A DNA stretch of 64,000 nucleotides from JAVJRN01 sp040218415 (GTDB lineage Bacteria; Bacteroidota; Bacteroidia; Cytophagales; Cyclobacteriaceae): the NCBI GenBank assembly GCA_040218415.1, contig JAVJRN010000060.1, positions 62,001 through 126,000 on the forward strand. Direction: 5' to 3'. Of the stretch, positions 36,237-45,052 are shown in pieces. The notes beneath the pieces were generated by a model. It was not told the DNA's origin, made no database searches, and was given only the letters and a program-made list of their open reading frames with translations. The position numbers were made by a program, and so were the translations under genes. Every line of letters begins with the position of its first letter. Positions within the stretch are counted from its first letter, which is position 1.

Positions 36237-37733
36237 TTAAAGCGTATCCTTTTTCATCTCAAAAGGGAAACGAAATACTTCCGATGTTAAATGTTCATTG
36301 ATCATTATGGCATCCATTTGGGCGATAATTTCAGGGTGTTTCTTCGCAATATCCACCTGTTCTTCAGGATCTGACATCAAATTAAACAAGGCCATTGGTG
36401 CCTTAGGATTATCCCCCATTTTAAGCCTTACAGCCTTCCAATCTCCAAGTCTAACCGCTTGTTTACCTCCCCCTTCGTGGAACTCCCAATAGAGATAATC
36501 ATGTTTCGGTTGTTCTTGACCTAACAATTCAGGAAGAAAAGAAATACCGTCAATGCTATCGGGTATACCTATTTTGGCAATCTCGCAGGCAGTAGGCAAA
36601 AAGTCCCAAAATGCAGAAATGTGGTCTGATACATGACCAGCATTGATCGTCCCAGGCCAGTAGGCCATCATTGGAACCCGGATGCCTCCTTCATAAAGGT
36701 CTCTTTTGAAGCCTCTATACTGCCCATTACTATTGAAATAAACTGGATCAGCTCCTCCTTCCTTATGTGGACCATTGTCAGAAGTAAATATGATCATCGT
36801 ATTTTCAGCAATACCGAGTTCTTCTACCTTTCTTCGAATTTCACCAACCTGCTCATCGAGCAGGTGCATCATGGCTGCAAATGCCGCATGAGTGTACAGT
36901 TGTGAACCATAGGCTCCTTTCTTGTAATTAGAACTATCTTCTTTTCCTACAAAGGATTTTTCCGGTAAGAGTTTACCCTGATACTTGGTCAAATATTCAT
37001 TTGGTATGGCTAATTCGGCATGGGGTATCACTGAAGGATAAAACATGAAGAAAGGCTCATCCTTATTTTCTTCAAGAAATTGCAAGGCTTTATCGTGAAT
37101 CAAATAAGGTGCGTATTGACCCTTTTTAAACCCTTTATTACTATCCAAAACGACCTTAGTATCGCCATCCCATAAATGGTATGGATAATAACTATGTGCA
37201 AAGCGCTGACAATTATATCCATAGAACTCATCAAAACCCTGCTTTAAAGGGTCGCCTTCAGAGGAAGGAGCTCCTAAACCCCATTTGCCAAAAGCTCCTG
37301 TAACATACCCTGCCTCGCTTAGCTTTTCCGCTAAAGTAACCACCGCAGAATCAATGGGATATTGTCCTTCGGGCATGATTTTTTTGTTGCCCCGAATGAA
37401 GGTGTGGCCCGTGTGCTGTCCGGTTAACAATGCCGATCGTGAAGGAGCACAAACCGTAGACCCTGAATAATGCTGGCTAAAAAACATTCCTTCCTTTGCC
37501 AAAAGATCGATATTTGGCGTCTGAAACTTCTGTTGACCAGTGAAACTCAAATCACCATATCCAAGATCATCAGCAAGAATGTAAATGATATTGGGCTTTC
37601 CTTTGATAGCCTCTTTTTTGCCCTGCTCGCAACTGAAACAAGCTAATAGCCCAAACGCAGTTAAAATTAATAGCCGAAAACCCGTTCGGCACTTTTGCTG
37701 AAATACAGATGTTATTGCCATATATTTTCCCAT
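36237..37733 (-). CDS. Sulfatase (S1 family), lipoprotein
   Basis: 498 residues. Lipoprotein signal ending LLACFSC. The sulfatase signature CAPSR (Cys95, the residue converted to formylglycine) with GKWGLG and the metal-binding NIIYILADDLGYGD and FTSDNGPH motifs are all present, so the enzyme should be active if matured. It hydrolyses sulfate esters, probably from a polysaccharide; regiospecificity is unknown. The start overlaps the stop of the upstream GH43-like gene by 22 bp (10 bp if the ATG at 37721 is used), so they form an operon. No formylglycine-generating enzyme lies in the window. Confidence 0.93.
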   Translation of the reverse strand: MGKYMAITSVFQQKCRTGFRLLILTAFGLLACFSCEQGKKEAIKGKPNIIYILADDLGYGDLSFTGQQKFQTPNIDLLAKEGMFFSQHYSGSTVCAPSRSALLTGQHTGHTFIRGNKKIMPEGQYPIDSAVVTLAEKLSEAGYVTGAFGKWGLGAPSSEGDPLKQGFDEFYGYNCQRFAHSYYPYHLWDGDTKVVLDSNKGFKKGQYAPYLIHDKALQFLEENKDEPFFMFYPSVIPHAELAIPNEYLTKYQGKLLPEKSFVGKEDSSNYKKGAYGSQLYTHAAFAAMMHLLDEQVGEIRRKVEELGIAENTMIIFTSDNGPHKEGGADPVYFNSNGQYRGFKRDLYEGGIRVPMMAYWPGTINAGHVSDHISAFWDFLPTACEIAKIGIPDSIDGISFLPELLGQEQPKHDYLYWEFHEGGGKQAVRLGDWKAVRLKMGDNPKAPMALFNLMSDPEEQVDIAKKHPEIIAQMDAIMINEHLTSEVFRFPFEMKKDTL

Positions 37734-38833
37734 TTCAAAATTGGTTTATCTTTCTGATCAAATTCAATCTCGACCCATACATAGCCTCCATCTATGGCAT
37801 TTTCTGGTCGCCAACGATCAGCCATGAATATGTATTGCTCTTCTTTTCCTTCCACATCAATGACAAAGGTACTTTGCGATTGAAAAGTGGTTGAGATTTC
37901 TTCTGCCGTACCAATGCAAGGGTTGCCCAAAGGTGTCCAATCTCCCATAAGCTTATCAGCCACAGCCGCACGTGCAGGATTCGGTTTCCATCCAGTTAAT
38001 CCAGAAGATATCATATAATATTTACCATTTTTAAGGAAAATGGCTGGCCCTTCATTTCTGCCTGCGGGTAATACGCGTTTGTATTTACCCGTAAAACTCA
38101 AGTAATCTTCTGACAATGCGCTAATATGTATGGTTTGGTTTTCTTCTGCCGAGGCAATATGATAGGCTGTACCGTCCACATCGATAAACAAAGTCATGTC
38201 ACGGGACATTTGGCCTCCTTCGAAATCTCTTCTTAAAAAGCCTCCCTGCTCAACCCATTTTACCCATTCTGGAGACCGCTTCTTTGCAGGCTCAGCTATC
38301 GCTTTTTTCTTTAGTTTATTTGGGAAACCTACGGGCCACACGCCAGCATTCGGGCGAATGCTATGGATGTACTTATATGGCCCGGTGGCCTTATCACTTA
38401 CCGCAAGTCCCGTCAAAGCGGCACTATAGCCTTTGTCTTTGAGTTCATGATGAAACCACATCACATACTTTCCTGTTTTTTCATTGTAAATAACTTTAGG
38501 ACGTTCAAGGATACAACCTTCTATTAAAAGGCTTTTAGGGTCTTTCGACATGGTCAAAGCTATTCCTTCATCCTTCCAGTCTTTGAGGTTTTTGGAACTA
38601 TAGCAATGCACCCCATCAAAGGATCTGTTACCAACTTCACCCTCTCCCTTGTGCTCACCAAACCAATAGTAAATTCCCTTTTGATAAAGGATGCCACCTC
38701 CATGCGCATTGACATGCACGCCATTGTTGTCTGGCAAAACACCTCCCGAATAGCCAGAAAAGTCCTGCGACTGTGCTGCTGTCATTGCCCAAAATGTGGC
38801 TAATGAAAGTATAAATCTCAAGGTTTGTTTCAT
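37712..38833 (-). CDS. Glycoside hydrolase family 43-like enzyme (exo-beta-1,3-galactanase type suggested)
   Basis: 373 residues with a signal peptide (~1-22) and a five-bladed propeller-like pattern of WFGEHKGE, KYVMWFHHE, YYMISSG motifs. The position of the usual GH43 catalytic base Asp reads NAHGGGILY (His44), as in the GH43 subgroup of exo-beta-1,3-galactanases that lack a canonical base. Candidate acid Glu lies in RNEGPAIF (~260), and another Glu in ILERPKV (~109). Substrate assignment to galactan or arabinogalactan is inference. It is translationally coupled to the sulfatase, which suggests a sulfated, galactose-containing glycan. Confidence 0.8.
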   Translation of the reverse strand: MKQTLRFILSLATFWAMTAAQSQDFSGYSGGVLPDNNGVHVNAHGGGILYQKGIYYWFGEHKGEGEVGNRSFDGVHCYSSKNLKDWKDEGIALTMSKDPKSLLIEGCILERPKVIYNEKTGKYVMWFHHELKDKGYSAALTGLAVSDKATGPYKYIHSIRPNAGVWPVGFPNKLKKKAIAEPAKKRSPEWVKWVEQGGFLRRDFEGGQMSRDMTLFIDVDGTAYHIASAEENQTIHISALSEDYLSFTGKYKRVLPAGRNEGPAIFLKNGKYYMISSGLTGWKPNPARAAVADKLMGDWTPLGNPCIGTAEEISTTFQSQSTFVIDVEGKEEQYIFMADRWRPENAIDGGYVWVEIEFDQKDKPILKWENIWQ

Positions 38834-38952
38834 AATGCTAGCAGCATCCTACGGAATATATTCGTATCAAAAATTGTAACACACTGAATACTAAGTGATT
38901 GATCCATATAAGATTATTGTTTTTTTGTAAAACAGCTTAATTGTATCGGGAA

Positions 38953-40551
38953 TTATTTTGGCTGACTACCCCACCAGTTATTGTTAGGATTATAAGTTGG
39001 GCTTAAAAACTCCAATCGTTGCTGCTCTAATTTTGCTAACTTTTTGGTTTTTATATTTTCCAGATATTTGGCCTCTTCCTTTGGAGAATATTGTGGGTCA
39101 TTTTTCGGAAATTTAGCGTTGACCTTTTCCAAATAGTCAAAAAGTTTTTGACTCAAGTCGGTGACTCTTTCTGGCTGTTGGTGCGAAAGATCATTGGTCT
39201 CTCTCAAGTCGTTTTTGAGATTGTAAAGCGCCTGTGTGGTGTCTTCATAATAATGAATCAACTTCCAATCTCCTTCTCTTATGATGGAAGAAGGCCGACC
39301 TCCTTGATTTCCATAATGTGGATAATGCCATATCAAAGCTCGGTCGGATACATTTTGCCCTTGAAGCAAAGGCAGCAAACTTTGACCATCGATGTGTTCT
39401 TCTGGCAATGGTTTTATCCCAATAAAGTCTAGAATTGTAGGAAAAAAATCTGTGCTAGAAACAGGTACATCAATGGTCATACCCGATTGGGTAATTCCCG
39501 GCGCTTTTATAAAATATGGTTCACGAATTCCGCCTTCATACTGATAGCCCTTGCCTCCTCGCAATGGCTTGTTTGAGGTGGCATACGCATCGCCGGCCAC
39601 TACTCCTCCATTGTCCGAAGTGAATATGACAATCGTGTTTTCATCTAATCCGAGTTGGTCGAGCTGATCAAGCACCATGCCTACAGCATCGTCCATAGTT
39701 TCCAACAAACCTGCATATACAGGATTATCCTGATATTGACGTATGGGCAAGTAATAACCCATTTCAAAACCTGAATCAGCGATACCCATGGTTTCCGCCT
39801 TATCTCTGTATTTCCGCCATTTTTCTTCCGTCGTTTGAATAGGCCCGTGCACCGCATAAAAGGACAAAAAGGCAAAAACGGGTTGTCCGGTTTCTTTTGG
39901 ATTGTTCTGTTTCAAAAAGTCTACCGTCTCACTGGCTAGTCTTATAGATAAATTTTCGCCTGGTTTACGGTTACTCATTTTTGGATTGTCAAAAGGGTCG
40001 AAATAACCACCCCTTGGCCCTCCGCTTTCATATCCACCAATATTAATGTCAAAACCATGATCTTCAGGTTCTGAACCCGTATCGCCCAAATGCCATTTAC
40101 CAGCAAAAAAGGTTTTATAGCCCGATTCTTTCAAAGCTTCCGGTAGCGTGATATACTCGCTGGCCAATCGATGTTCGTATTCGGCAGGCAGGAGCTTGTT
40201 ATTTCTGCCTTCTTTTCGCCATTCTTCCCCAGATCTTGCGCCAATCCAGTCGGTGATGCCATGCCTCGCCGGGAACTTTCCGGTCAAAATACTGGCACGC
40301 GAAGGACTACAAACCTGACAAGCGGCATACCCTTCAGTAAAAACTGCCCCCTCTTTCGCAATTCGATCAATATTTGGCGTTTCATAGTATTGACTACCCA
40401 TCACACTTAAGTCGTGGTAGCCCAAATCATCAGCAAGGATAAAAAGCACGTTTGGTTTCAGGGGGTTCTCTTTTTCGCCACATGCCTGAATTAAGCACGA
40501 GCTTATTATTAGCAAGCAAAAAAGCTTGAAAAATAGTGTCGAATACTTCAT
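38953..40551 (-). CDS. Sulfatase (S1 family), lipoprotein
   Basis: 532 residues. Lipoprotein signal ending LIQAC (Cys24). Formylglycine motif CSPSR (Cys81), metal site NVLFILADDLGYHD, GKWHLGD, and FTSDNGG. Distinct from the neighbouring sulfatase in length and in the middle region (IGGYESGGPRGGY), so likely a different specificity. It lies 119 bp upstream of the GH43-like gene on the same strand and probably heads the three-gene carbohydrate cluster. No SusC/SusD pair or sensor is attached. Confidence 0.93.
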   Translation of the reverse strand: MKYSTLFFKLFCLLIISSCLIQACGEKENPLKPNVLFILADDLGYHDLSVMGSQYYETPNIDRIAKEGAVFTEGYAACQVCSPSRASILTGKFPARHGITDWIGARSGEEWRKEGRNNKLLPAEYEHRLASEYITLPEALKESGYKTFFAGKWHLGDTGSEPEDHGFDINIGGYESGGPRGGYFDPFDNPKMSNRKPGENLSIRLASETVDFLKQNNPKETGQPVFAFLSFYAVHGPIQTTEEKWRKYRDKAETMGIADSGFEMGYYLPIRQYQDNPVYAGLLETMDDAVGMVLDQLDQLGLDENTIVIFTSDNGGVVAGDAYATSNKPLRGGKGYQYEGGIREPYFIKAPGITQSGMTIDVPVSSTDFFPTILDFIGIKPLPEEHIDGQSLLPLLQGQNVSDRALIWHYPHYGNQGGRPSSIIREGDWKLIHYYEDTTQALYNLKNDLRETNDLSHQQPERVTDLSQKLFDYLEKVNAKFPKNDPQYSPKEEAKYLENIKTKKLAKLEQQRLEFLSPTYNPNNNWWGSQPK

Positions 40552-40851
40552 ATTATTTCATTGAACAGGTATTTAGCCCTGATCCTAAAATGTATTGATT
40601 GAATTGTGAGCAACTTACAAGGATTGCAGGTCAAACTAAGATAATGAATCGGTCAATCAATTGGTTATATAGGTCAAAACAACCTAAATCGACACAAATG
40701 ACCACCAATACGCTATGTTTTAAACAATCTTTAAATGATTCTTTTTGATCTTTCAATTATTTTAACATTCACTGCAATAGTAAATAATATCACTACTTAT
40801 AGGGAGAAACCCTACCTAGTCATAATGATGAAAAAACCCGATGTATAGCGA
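40552..40851. other. Intergenic stretch between divergent units
   Basis: Upstream region of the sulfatase cluster (minus) and of the micro-gene (plus). It contains no open frame I accept. The right end leads into promoter/operator unit 3. Confidence 0.5.
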
Positions 40852-40904
40852 TTGACTATCTACGGTAATCAGGTCATCTTTACTTTATTTAGAATCAATC
40901 TAAA
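40852..40904 (+). promoter_or_regulatory. Promoter/operator unit 3: TTG-N20-CATCTTTA plus 17-bp palindrome
   Basis: TTG at 40852-40854, 20 bp, CATCTTTA at 40875-40882 (weaker match to TAnnTTTG), 5 bp, then TTTAGAATCAATCTAAA at 40888-40904, identical to the palindrome of unit 2. Even the bases around the TTG are shared (TAGCGATTG in units 2 and 3). The micro-gene ATG follows 8 bp later, the same distance as in unit 2. Confidence 0.6.
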
Positions 40905-40912
40905 TAGCGACC

Positions 40913-41083
40913 ATGAAAGCGAAACATCCAGACAAAACATCGTCCCACTCACTGAAAAATGAGAAGTCAGCTTCTCAAATGCCACGAACCTTTGAAGAAT
41001 ATATGCACATGAATGAATGTCCATATTTGAAGAGTAAAAATCAATCCTACTCAAGAGACATCCAACAAAAAAGGGTTTCTTGA
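40913..41083 (+). CDS. 56-aa hypothetical micro-protein under the palindrome promoter
   Basis: ATG at 40913, TGA at 41081-41083, ending inside the following terminator stem. The sequence begins MKAKHPDKTSSHSLKNEKSA. It is hydrophilic and has one Cys (MNECPYLKSK). No family recognised. The evidence for a gene is positional: it follows the third copy of the promoter/operator unit at the same distance as the Cys-rich micro-gene and is closed by a strong terminator. Confidence 0.55.
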   Translation: MKAKHPDKTSSHSLKNEKSASQMPRTFEEYMHMNECPYLKSKNQSYSRDIQQKRVS

Positions 41084-41104
41084 CTTCATTCAAGAAACCC
41101 TTTT
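41067..41104. terminator. Bidirectional terminator (copy A)
   Basis: AAAAGGGTTTCTTGA, loop CTTCAT, TCAAGAAACCCTTTT: 15-bp perfect arms. It is nearly identical, but in inverted orientation, to the terminator at 43166-43207. Confidence 0.9.
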
Positions 41105-41132
41105 ATCTGTTAATTCGAGGATTGACTCATGG

Positions 41133-41386
41133 TTAAGCCATCACCTTTTCCTTTTTACCACTATATACTTTCTTTTCCTTGTATGGCTTGTAGTACTCTT
41201 CCATAAACTTGTCCTTATGGTTTTTGTAGCTTTTGACCCCACCGATCAGGTAAAGGAATTTGATATAGAGCCAAGGCAAATCTAGCTGCCAGCTGGTGAA
41301 ACCATTTCTTGCACTGTGTGGGTATAACTGATGATTGTTGTGCCATTCGCCAGCGACATAGCCTGGCCAGTATTGATTGATTGACT
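41133..41386 (-). pseudogene. Duplicated 3' fragment of the acyl-CoA desaturase
   Basis: These 254 bp match 43262-43515 over their full length with only about seven differences and no gaps. They encode the C-terminal ~84 residues including the third His box, here changed from HNNHH to HNNHQ. The left boundary is the stop codon; on the right the match ends abruptly within the codon after ESINQYW on the gene strand. No start codon or promoter belongs to the fragment, so it is a dead copy produced by a recent duplication. Confidence 0.9.
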
Positions 41387-41645
41387 AACCGTTGGAAAGA
41401 CTTAGACATTTCTTATATATTCAGCTCTGTGGGCATGCACTTTTCAGCTTCTTATCAATGAAAATGGATGACGTTCGAGTCGGGCATTAATAATAATTTA
41501 ACAGATGCTATGTATTTCACCCGACGAGCTGCCGGATATCCAGGCCCGGGAATTTACCTTCGGACATTATGAGTTACTCTTTTAGTGTGGGTTGAATTTT
41601 TAGATGGAAAAAGAATACCATAATGATTTTAGCTCTTAGATTTGT
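41387..41645. other. Intergenic stretch with one GC-richer mini-frame
   Basis: Mostly featureless. A 26-codon frame at 41505-41585 (plus; MLCISPDELPDIQAREFT...) has codon use unlike the surrounding AT-rich DNA and could be debris of a gene end, but I cannot identify it. Confidence 0.3.
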
Positions 41646-43112
41646 TTGATGAAACATCGATTAACGCTAAGTATAACTCTTTTTTTAAGCCTTCTAATCA
41701 CTTACCATTACGGGAATTCTCAAGAGATTATCGCTCAAGATGACTTGTCCCTAGAAATTGAGGGAAAGAAAGGAGAATCAATTCTAAAATATCATACTGA
41801 ATCAAATACTGCCACTTTGATCATTATAGATTCAAAAAAGATCAACGTATACGATTACAATAAGAATTGGGAGCTAACCAATACCGTTACAAAGGATAAG
41901 CTTGACAAGTCATTGTCCTTCGTTGGTGCTACGTTTTTTCAAACAAAACCTACCTTACACTTCGTCAATCTCAAAGAGCGCAAGGTCATTAGCTACAAAA
42001 TCAATAATGAGGAAATTATACTCACTGATGTATCATTCGATCTGAAAAAAACAGCAGCAATCATCAGTGATAATAATAAAATTATTTTTCTGGATATCCC
42101 CAAAGAAACATCAATCATCAATTCTTACTCCTTCAATTATACTGGTGAATACGAAAAACAGACATTTGATTTTAATAAGGTAAGATTTACTGACGACAAT
42201 GGTGAGCAATCGAATCTTTACAAGATTATCATTGAGGACTCACACACGGGTAATTCAACGCCAGGGTCCTACATCTCAACTGTGTGGTCTGATGAGCCTC
42301 AGCTATTTCAAAGAGCTGGGTTAGTATCGAAATGCTATTTTGATGATGGACTTATAACCATTACACTTGATCAGGCCTTTAGCGCAACAACCGTACTCAC
42401 AATAAATCTAAAAGATGGAAGCCGTGGTTTACGTCAAATATTACAACCCGCACTCGAAAAATGCCCTACCAGTGGTGCTAAAAAATCAAACTCCTACCTT
42501 GCAGAAGGTAATATTTTTCAAATCTCTGGCTGTGCAAAAAGTTTGGCAATTTCCATTAAAAACCTCGAGCGTGCGCAGGAGATCAACCAGCTAACCGAGA
42601 GTTCAAAAAAACCTATCTCAATACAGCTATCTAATCCCAAATACCATTTTAATGAAGGAGGAACCTTGGCTTATCTTGACAAGGAAATAAATGAGGAAGA
42701 AAACTTATTGAAGATAATGAGTTTGAGCAATGCAGAGATCAGCACAACATCTATTGCGGCGATTCATGACGGGAAGTACTGGCAACTTAGTATTGGTAGT
42801 TATACGTTGGTGCCCCACTCAGCGTACGCCATCATTCAAGCTTTTGTGCCGGGAGCAGTGTTGATTTTACCAAAAGGTTATTTCCCCTACTCAGGAAAAT
42901 CAAAATTCATCAAAACAGTGCTTGCTGATGAAACATTCGAATTTGTCCCTGATGGCGAAGTAAAAGATGATCCATATAAATCAATGACTGATTTCATTCA
43001 CACATTAGAGAATAAAAGGCCAAAGCTACAAAGCATACTAAGTATAGAAAATTATAAACTTCTCGGTTATTATGAGGGCGATAGTTACGTCATCAGAAAA
43101 TTTGAAAACTAA
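41646..43112 (+). CDS. Exported hypothetical protein (488 aa)
   Basis: Signal peptide ~1-25 (LTLSITLFLSLLITYHYGNS-Q). The body is beta-rich with repeated short strands (TATLIIIDSKKINVYDYNKN, KLHFVNLKERKVISYK-like patterns), suggesting a beta-propeller-like fold in the first ~250 residues. It has two Cys (KCYFDDG, EKCPTSG) that could pair. No family recognised. The gene lies between the dead desaturase fragment and the intact desaturase, so it may have arrived with, or been carried along by, that rearrangement. Confidence 0.75.
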   Translation: MMKHRLTLSITLFLSLLITYHYGNSQEIIAQDDLSLEIEGKKGESILKYHTESNTATLIIIDSKKINVYDYNKNWELTNTVTKDKLDKSLSFVGATFFQTKPTLHFVNLKERKVISYKINNEEIILTDVSFDLKKTAAIISDNNKIIFLDIPKETSIINSYSFNYTGEYEKQTFDFNKVRFTDDNGEQSNLYKIIIEDSHTGNSTPGSYISTVWSDEPQLFQRAGLVSKCYFDDGLITITLDQAFSATTVLTINLKDGSRGLRQILQPALEKCPTSGAKKSNSYLAEGNIFQISGCAKSLAISIKNLERAQEINQLTESSKKPISIQLSNPKYHFNEGGTLAYLDKEINEEENLLKIMSLSNAEISTTSIAAIHDGKYWQLSIGSYTLVPHSAYAIIQAFVPGAVLILPKGYFPYSGKSKFIKTVLADETFEFVPDGEVKDDPYKSMTDFIHTLENKRPKLQSILSIENYKLLGYYEGDSYVIRKFEN

Positions 43113-43165
43113 ATTCAATTACGCGCTAATTGAAGAATAAATACTAAAATTAAAGACATTTCTAT

Positions 43166-43207
43166 AAAAAAAGGGCTTCTTGAATGAAGTCAAGAAACCC
43201 TTTTTTT
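43166..43207. terminator. Bidirectional terminator (copy B, inverted relative to copy A)
   Basis: AAGGGCTTCTTGA, loop ATGAAG, TCAAGAAACCCTT with A and T tracts on both sides. Its reverse complement differs from copy A (41067-41104) at one position of the stem. It serves the gene ending at 43112 and the convergent desaturase. Confidence 0.9.
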
Positions 43208-43261
43208 ATGCTCTTTTAGGAGCTTATAATCCATTGTCTTTTACCAAAAAAAAGACAACCA

Positions 43262-44323
43262 TTAAGCCATCACCTTTTCCTTTTTCCCACTATATACTTT
43301 CTTTTCCTTGTATGGCTTGTAGTACTCTTCCATAAACTTGTCCTTATGGTTTTTGTAGCTTTTAACCCCACCGATTAGGTACAGGAATTTGATATAGAGC
43401 CAAGGCAAATCTAGCTGCCATCTGGTGAAACCATTTCTTGCACTGTGTGGGTATAAGTGATGATTGTTGTGCCATTCGCCAGCGACATAGCCTGGCCAGT
43501 ATTGATTGATTGACTCGTCATCCATATTGAAGTCTAAGCCTTCTTCGCGCTTGTCTACCCCTTTGCCGTGTCCTTCATAATTGAATGTTCTAATACCAAA
43601 ACCCCAAACTTGGGCTGCTCCAAAGAGACAAAATGCCAATGCGTGACCGCCAATTAAGAAAAATACGCCATACCAAAATGCCCAGTTAAGCGTCATGTGT
43701 GCCCATGTCCAAAATGGGTTAGAAATTGATCCCCATTTTTGATATTGCGCATAAGTATTCATCTTAACACCAGCATCTTTTAGGTAATTGGTCGCCTTCT
43801 TGTACTCGCTTTCGGTTAGGTCTAATGCAATTGGCTGGTGTGTGGCATCTGCCAGAAAACAATATAAAAACCCTGCTTTTGCATTGTAAGGATCGCCGGG
43901 CTTGTCGGATTGAATGTGATGCACGTGATGGGAAACGACGTAGAGTTCTTCTGGAAAGACTTTGATCACCAAATTTTGCGTGATAAAGCGCGAAAAAGCA
44001 TTCGAAAATTCGAAAGCTCCGTGTGTCGCATATCTATGGTACCACACCGTGCCGTGACTTCCCATAATGATCATGCTGTAAACGAATCCAACAGGAACCA
44101 GCCACCACTCAAAGTATTTTGTGAAGAACAATATCAAAAATGGTGAAAGCGCAAAAGCCCAAAACCAGCTAGAGAAAGCCATCCAGTTCTTTTTCGATTC
44201 GAATATGTTTATTCTATGAAGAAACTCACGAAATATCTGACCTGGGGTTGGTTTGATTAATTCGCCTGATTCATCCGCCCAGCCGTAAGATGGCGGGCGT
44301 AATACTTTGTTAATAAATGACAT
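43262..44323 (-). CDS. Acyl-CoA desaturase (stearoyl-CoA delta-9 type)
   Basis: 353 residues, membrane-bound di-iron desaturase. The three His boxes are present: HRYATH (in SHGTVWYHRYATHG), HHVHH and HNNHH. Four or more membrane segments lie around residues 45-90 and 195-235. It introduces a cis double bond in fatty acids and adjusts membrane fluidity. Its last ~84 codons are duplicated at 41133-41386. Monocistronic. Confidence 0.93.
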   Translation of the reverse strand: MSFINKVLRPPSYGWADESGELIKPTPGQIFREFLHRINIFESKKNWMAFSSWFWAFALSPFLILFFTKYFEWWLVPVGFVYSMIIMGSHGTVWYHRYATHGAFEFSNAFSRFITQNLVIKVFPEELYVVSHHVHHIQSDKPGDPYNAKAGFLYCFLADATHQPIALDLTESEYKKATNYLKDAGVKMNTYAQYQKWGSISNPFWTWAHMTLNWAFWYGVFFLIGGHALAFCLFGAAQVWGFGIRTFNYEGHGKGVDKREEGLDFNMDDESINQYWPGYVAGEWHNNHHLYPHSARNGFTRWQLDLPWLYIKFLYLIGGVKSYKNHKDKFMEEYYKPYKEKKVYSGKKEKVMA

Positions 44324-44515
44324 AGCTTAAAATTATGAGTGCAAATTTACTCCAAAAAGTATAAGACAAAAAACGCTCACTACTTGGGTAATCATAAAAC
44401 CCATGGCTCTCTTTTGCATGGCTTAGTATTACAAAAAGTATAGGTAAAATGTTCAATTAGAAAAAGTAAACAACCTGAGTTCAGATAACTTTCCCAGCTT
44501 TGGTAAAGAAGTGTT

Positions 44516-45052
44516 TTAGAATAAGGTTCTTGTTTTCACCACAAAATCCCAAATGACCAAACCGACAGATACCGAGATATTCAAAGAATGCTTGGTGCCG
44601 AATTGGGGGATTTCGAGTACGGTATTGGATTTCTCAACGACTCTGTCGTTGACGCCAAATACTTCATTGCCAAACACAAAGGCATATTTCAAACTTGGAT
44701 CAGGTTGGAAGTTTTCTAAGGATACACTTTCATCCGCTTGTTCCACACTCACTATTTGATAGCCTGCTGCCAAAAGCTCGTCTACGAGTTCGGTTACTTC
44801 TTTTCTATGCTCCCAAGCTACCGAATCCGTGGCGCCAAGTGCCGTTTTGTTGATTTCGCGGTGAGGTGGAGCCGCAGTAATTCCGCATAGCCAAATCTTC
44901 TCTACTCTAAATGCATCGCTGGTGCGAAAGGTACTCCCAACATTGTGCATGCTTCGTATGTCATCCAGGATAATGCACGCGTGCAGTTTTGGGGCTTCTT
45001 TAAATGCCTCCTCATCAATCCTTCCTAGTTCTTCGTTTTTGAGTTTTCTCAT
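44516..45052 (-). CDS. TrmH/SpoU-family RNA 2'-O-methyltransferase
   Basis: 178 residues with the SPOUT knot motifs: motif 1 HNVGSTFRTSDAF, motif 2 FGNEVFGV, motif 3 LNISVSVG. SAM-dependent ribose methylation of tRNA or rRNA; the target nucleotide is not deducible, and the small size without an N-terminal L30e-like domain resembles TrmH/TrmL-like tRNA enzymes. Its ATG overlaps the toxin stop codon (TAATG), so it is translationally coupled to the YefM-YoeB pair. Confidence 0.9.
   Translation of the reverse strand: MRKLKNEELGRIDEEAFKEAPKLHACIILDDIRSMHNVGSTFRTSDAFRVEKIWLCGITAAPPHREINKTALGATDSVAWEHRKEVTELVDELLAAGYQIVSVEQADESVSLENFQPDPSLKYAFVFGNEVFGVNDRVVEKSNTVLEIPQFGTKHSLNISVSVGLVIWDFVVKTRTLF

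Noticed and set aside
41215..41409. 64-codon frame MSKSFQRLVNQ... on the minus strand
   Set aside because: It is an out-of-frame reading of the duplicated desaturase fragment.
41505..41585. 26-codon GC-richer frame behind the desaturase fragment
   Set aside because: Too short to identify; no start signal or family. Mentioned in the intergenic entry only.
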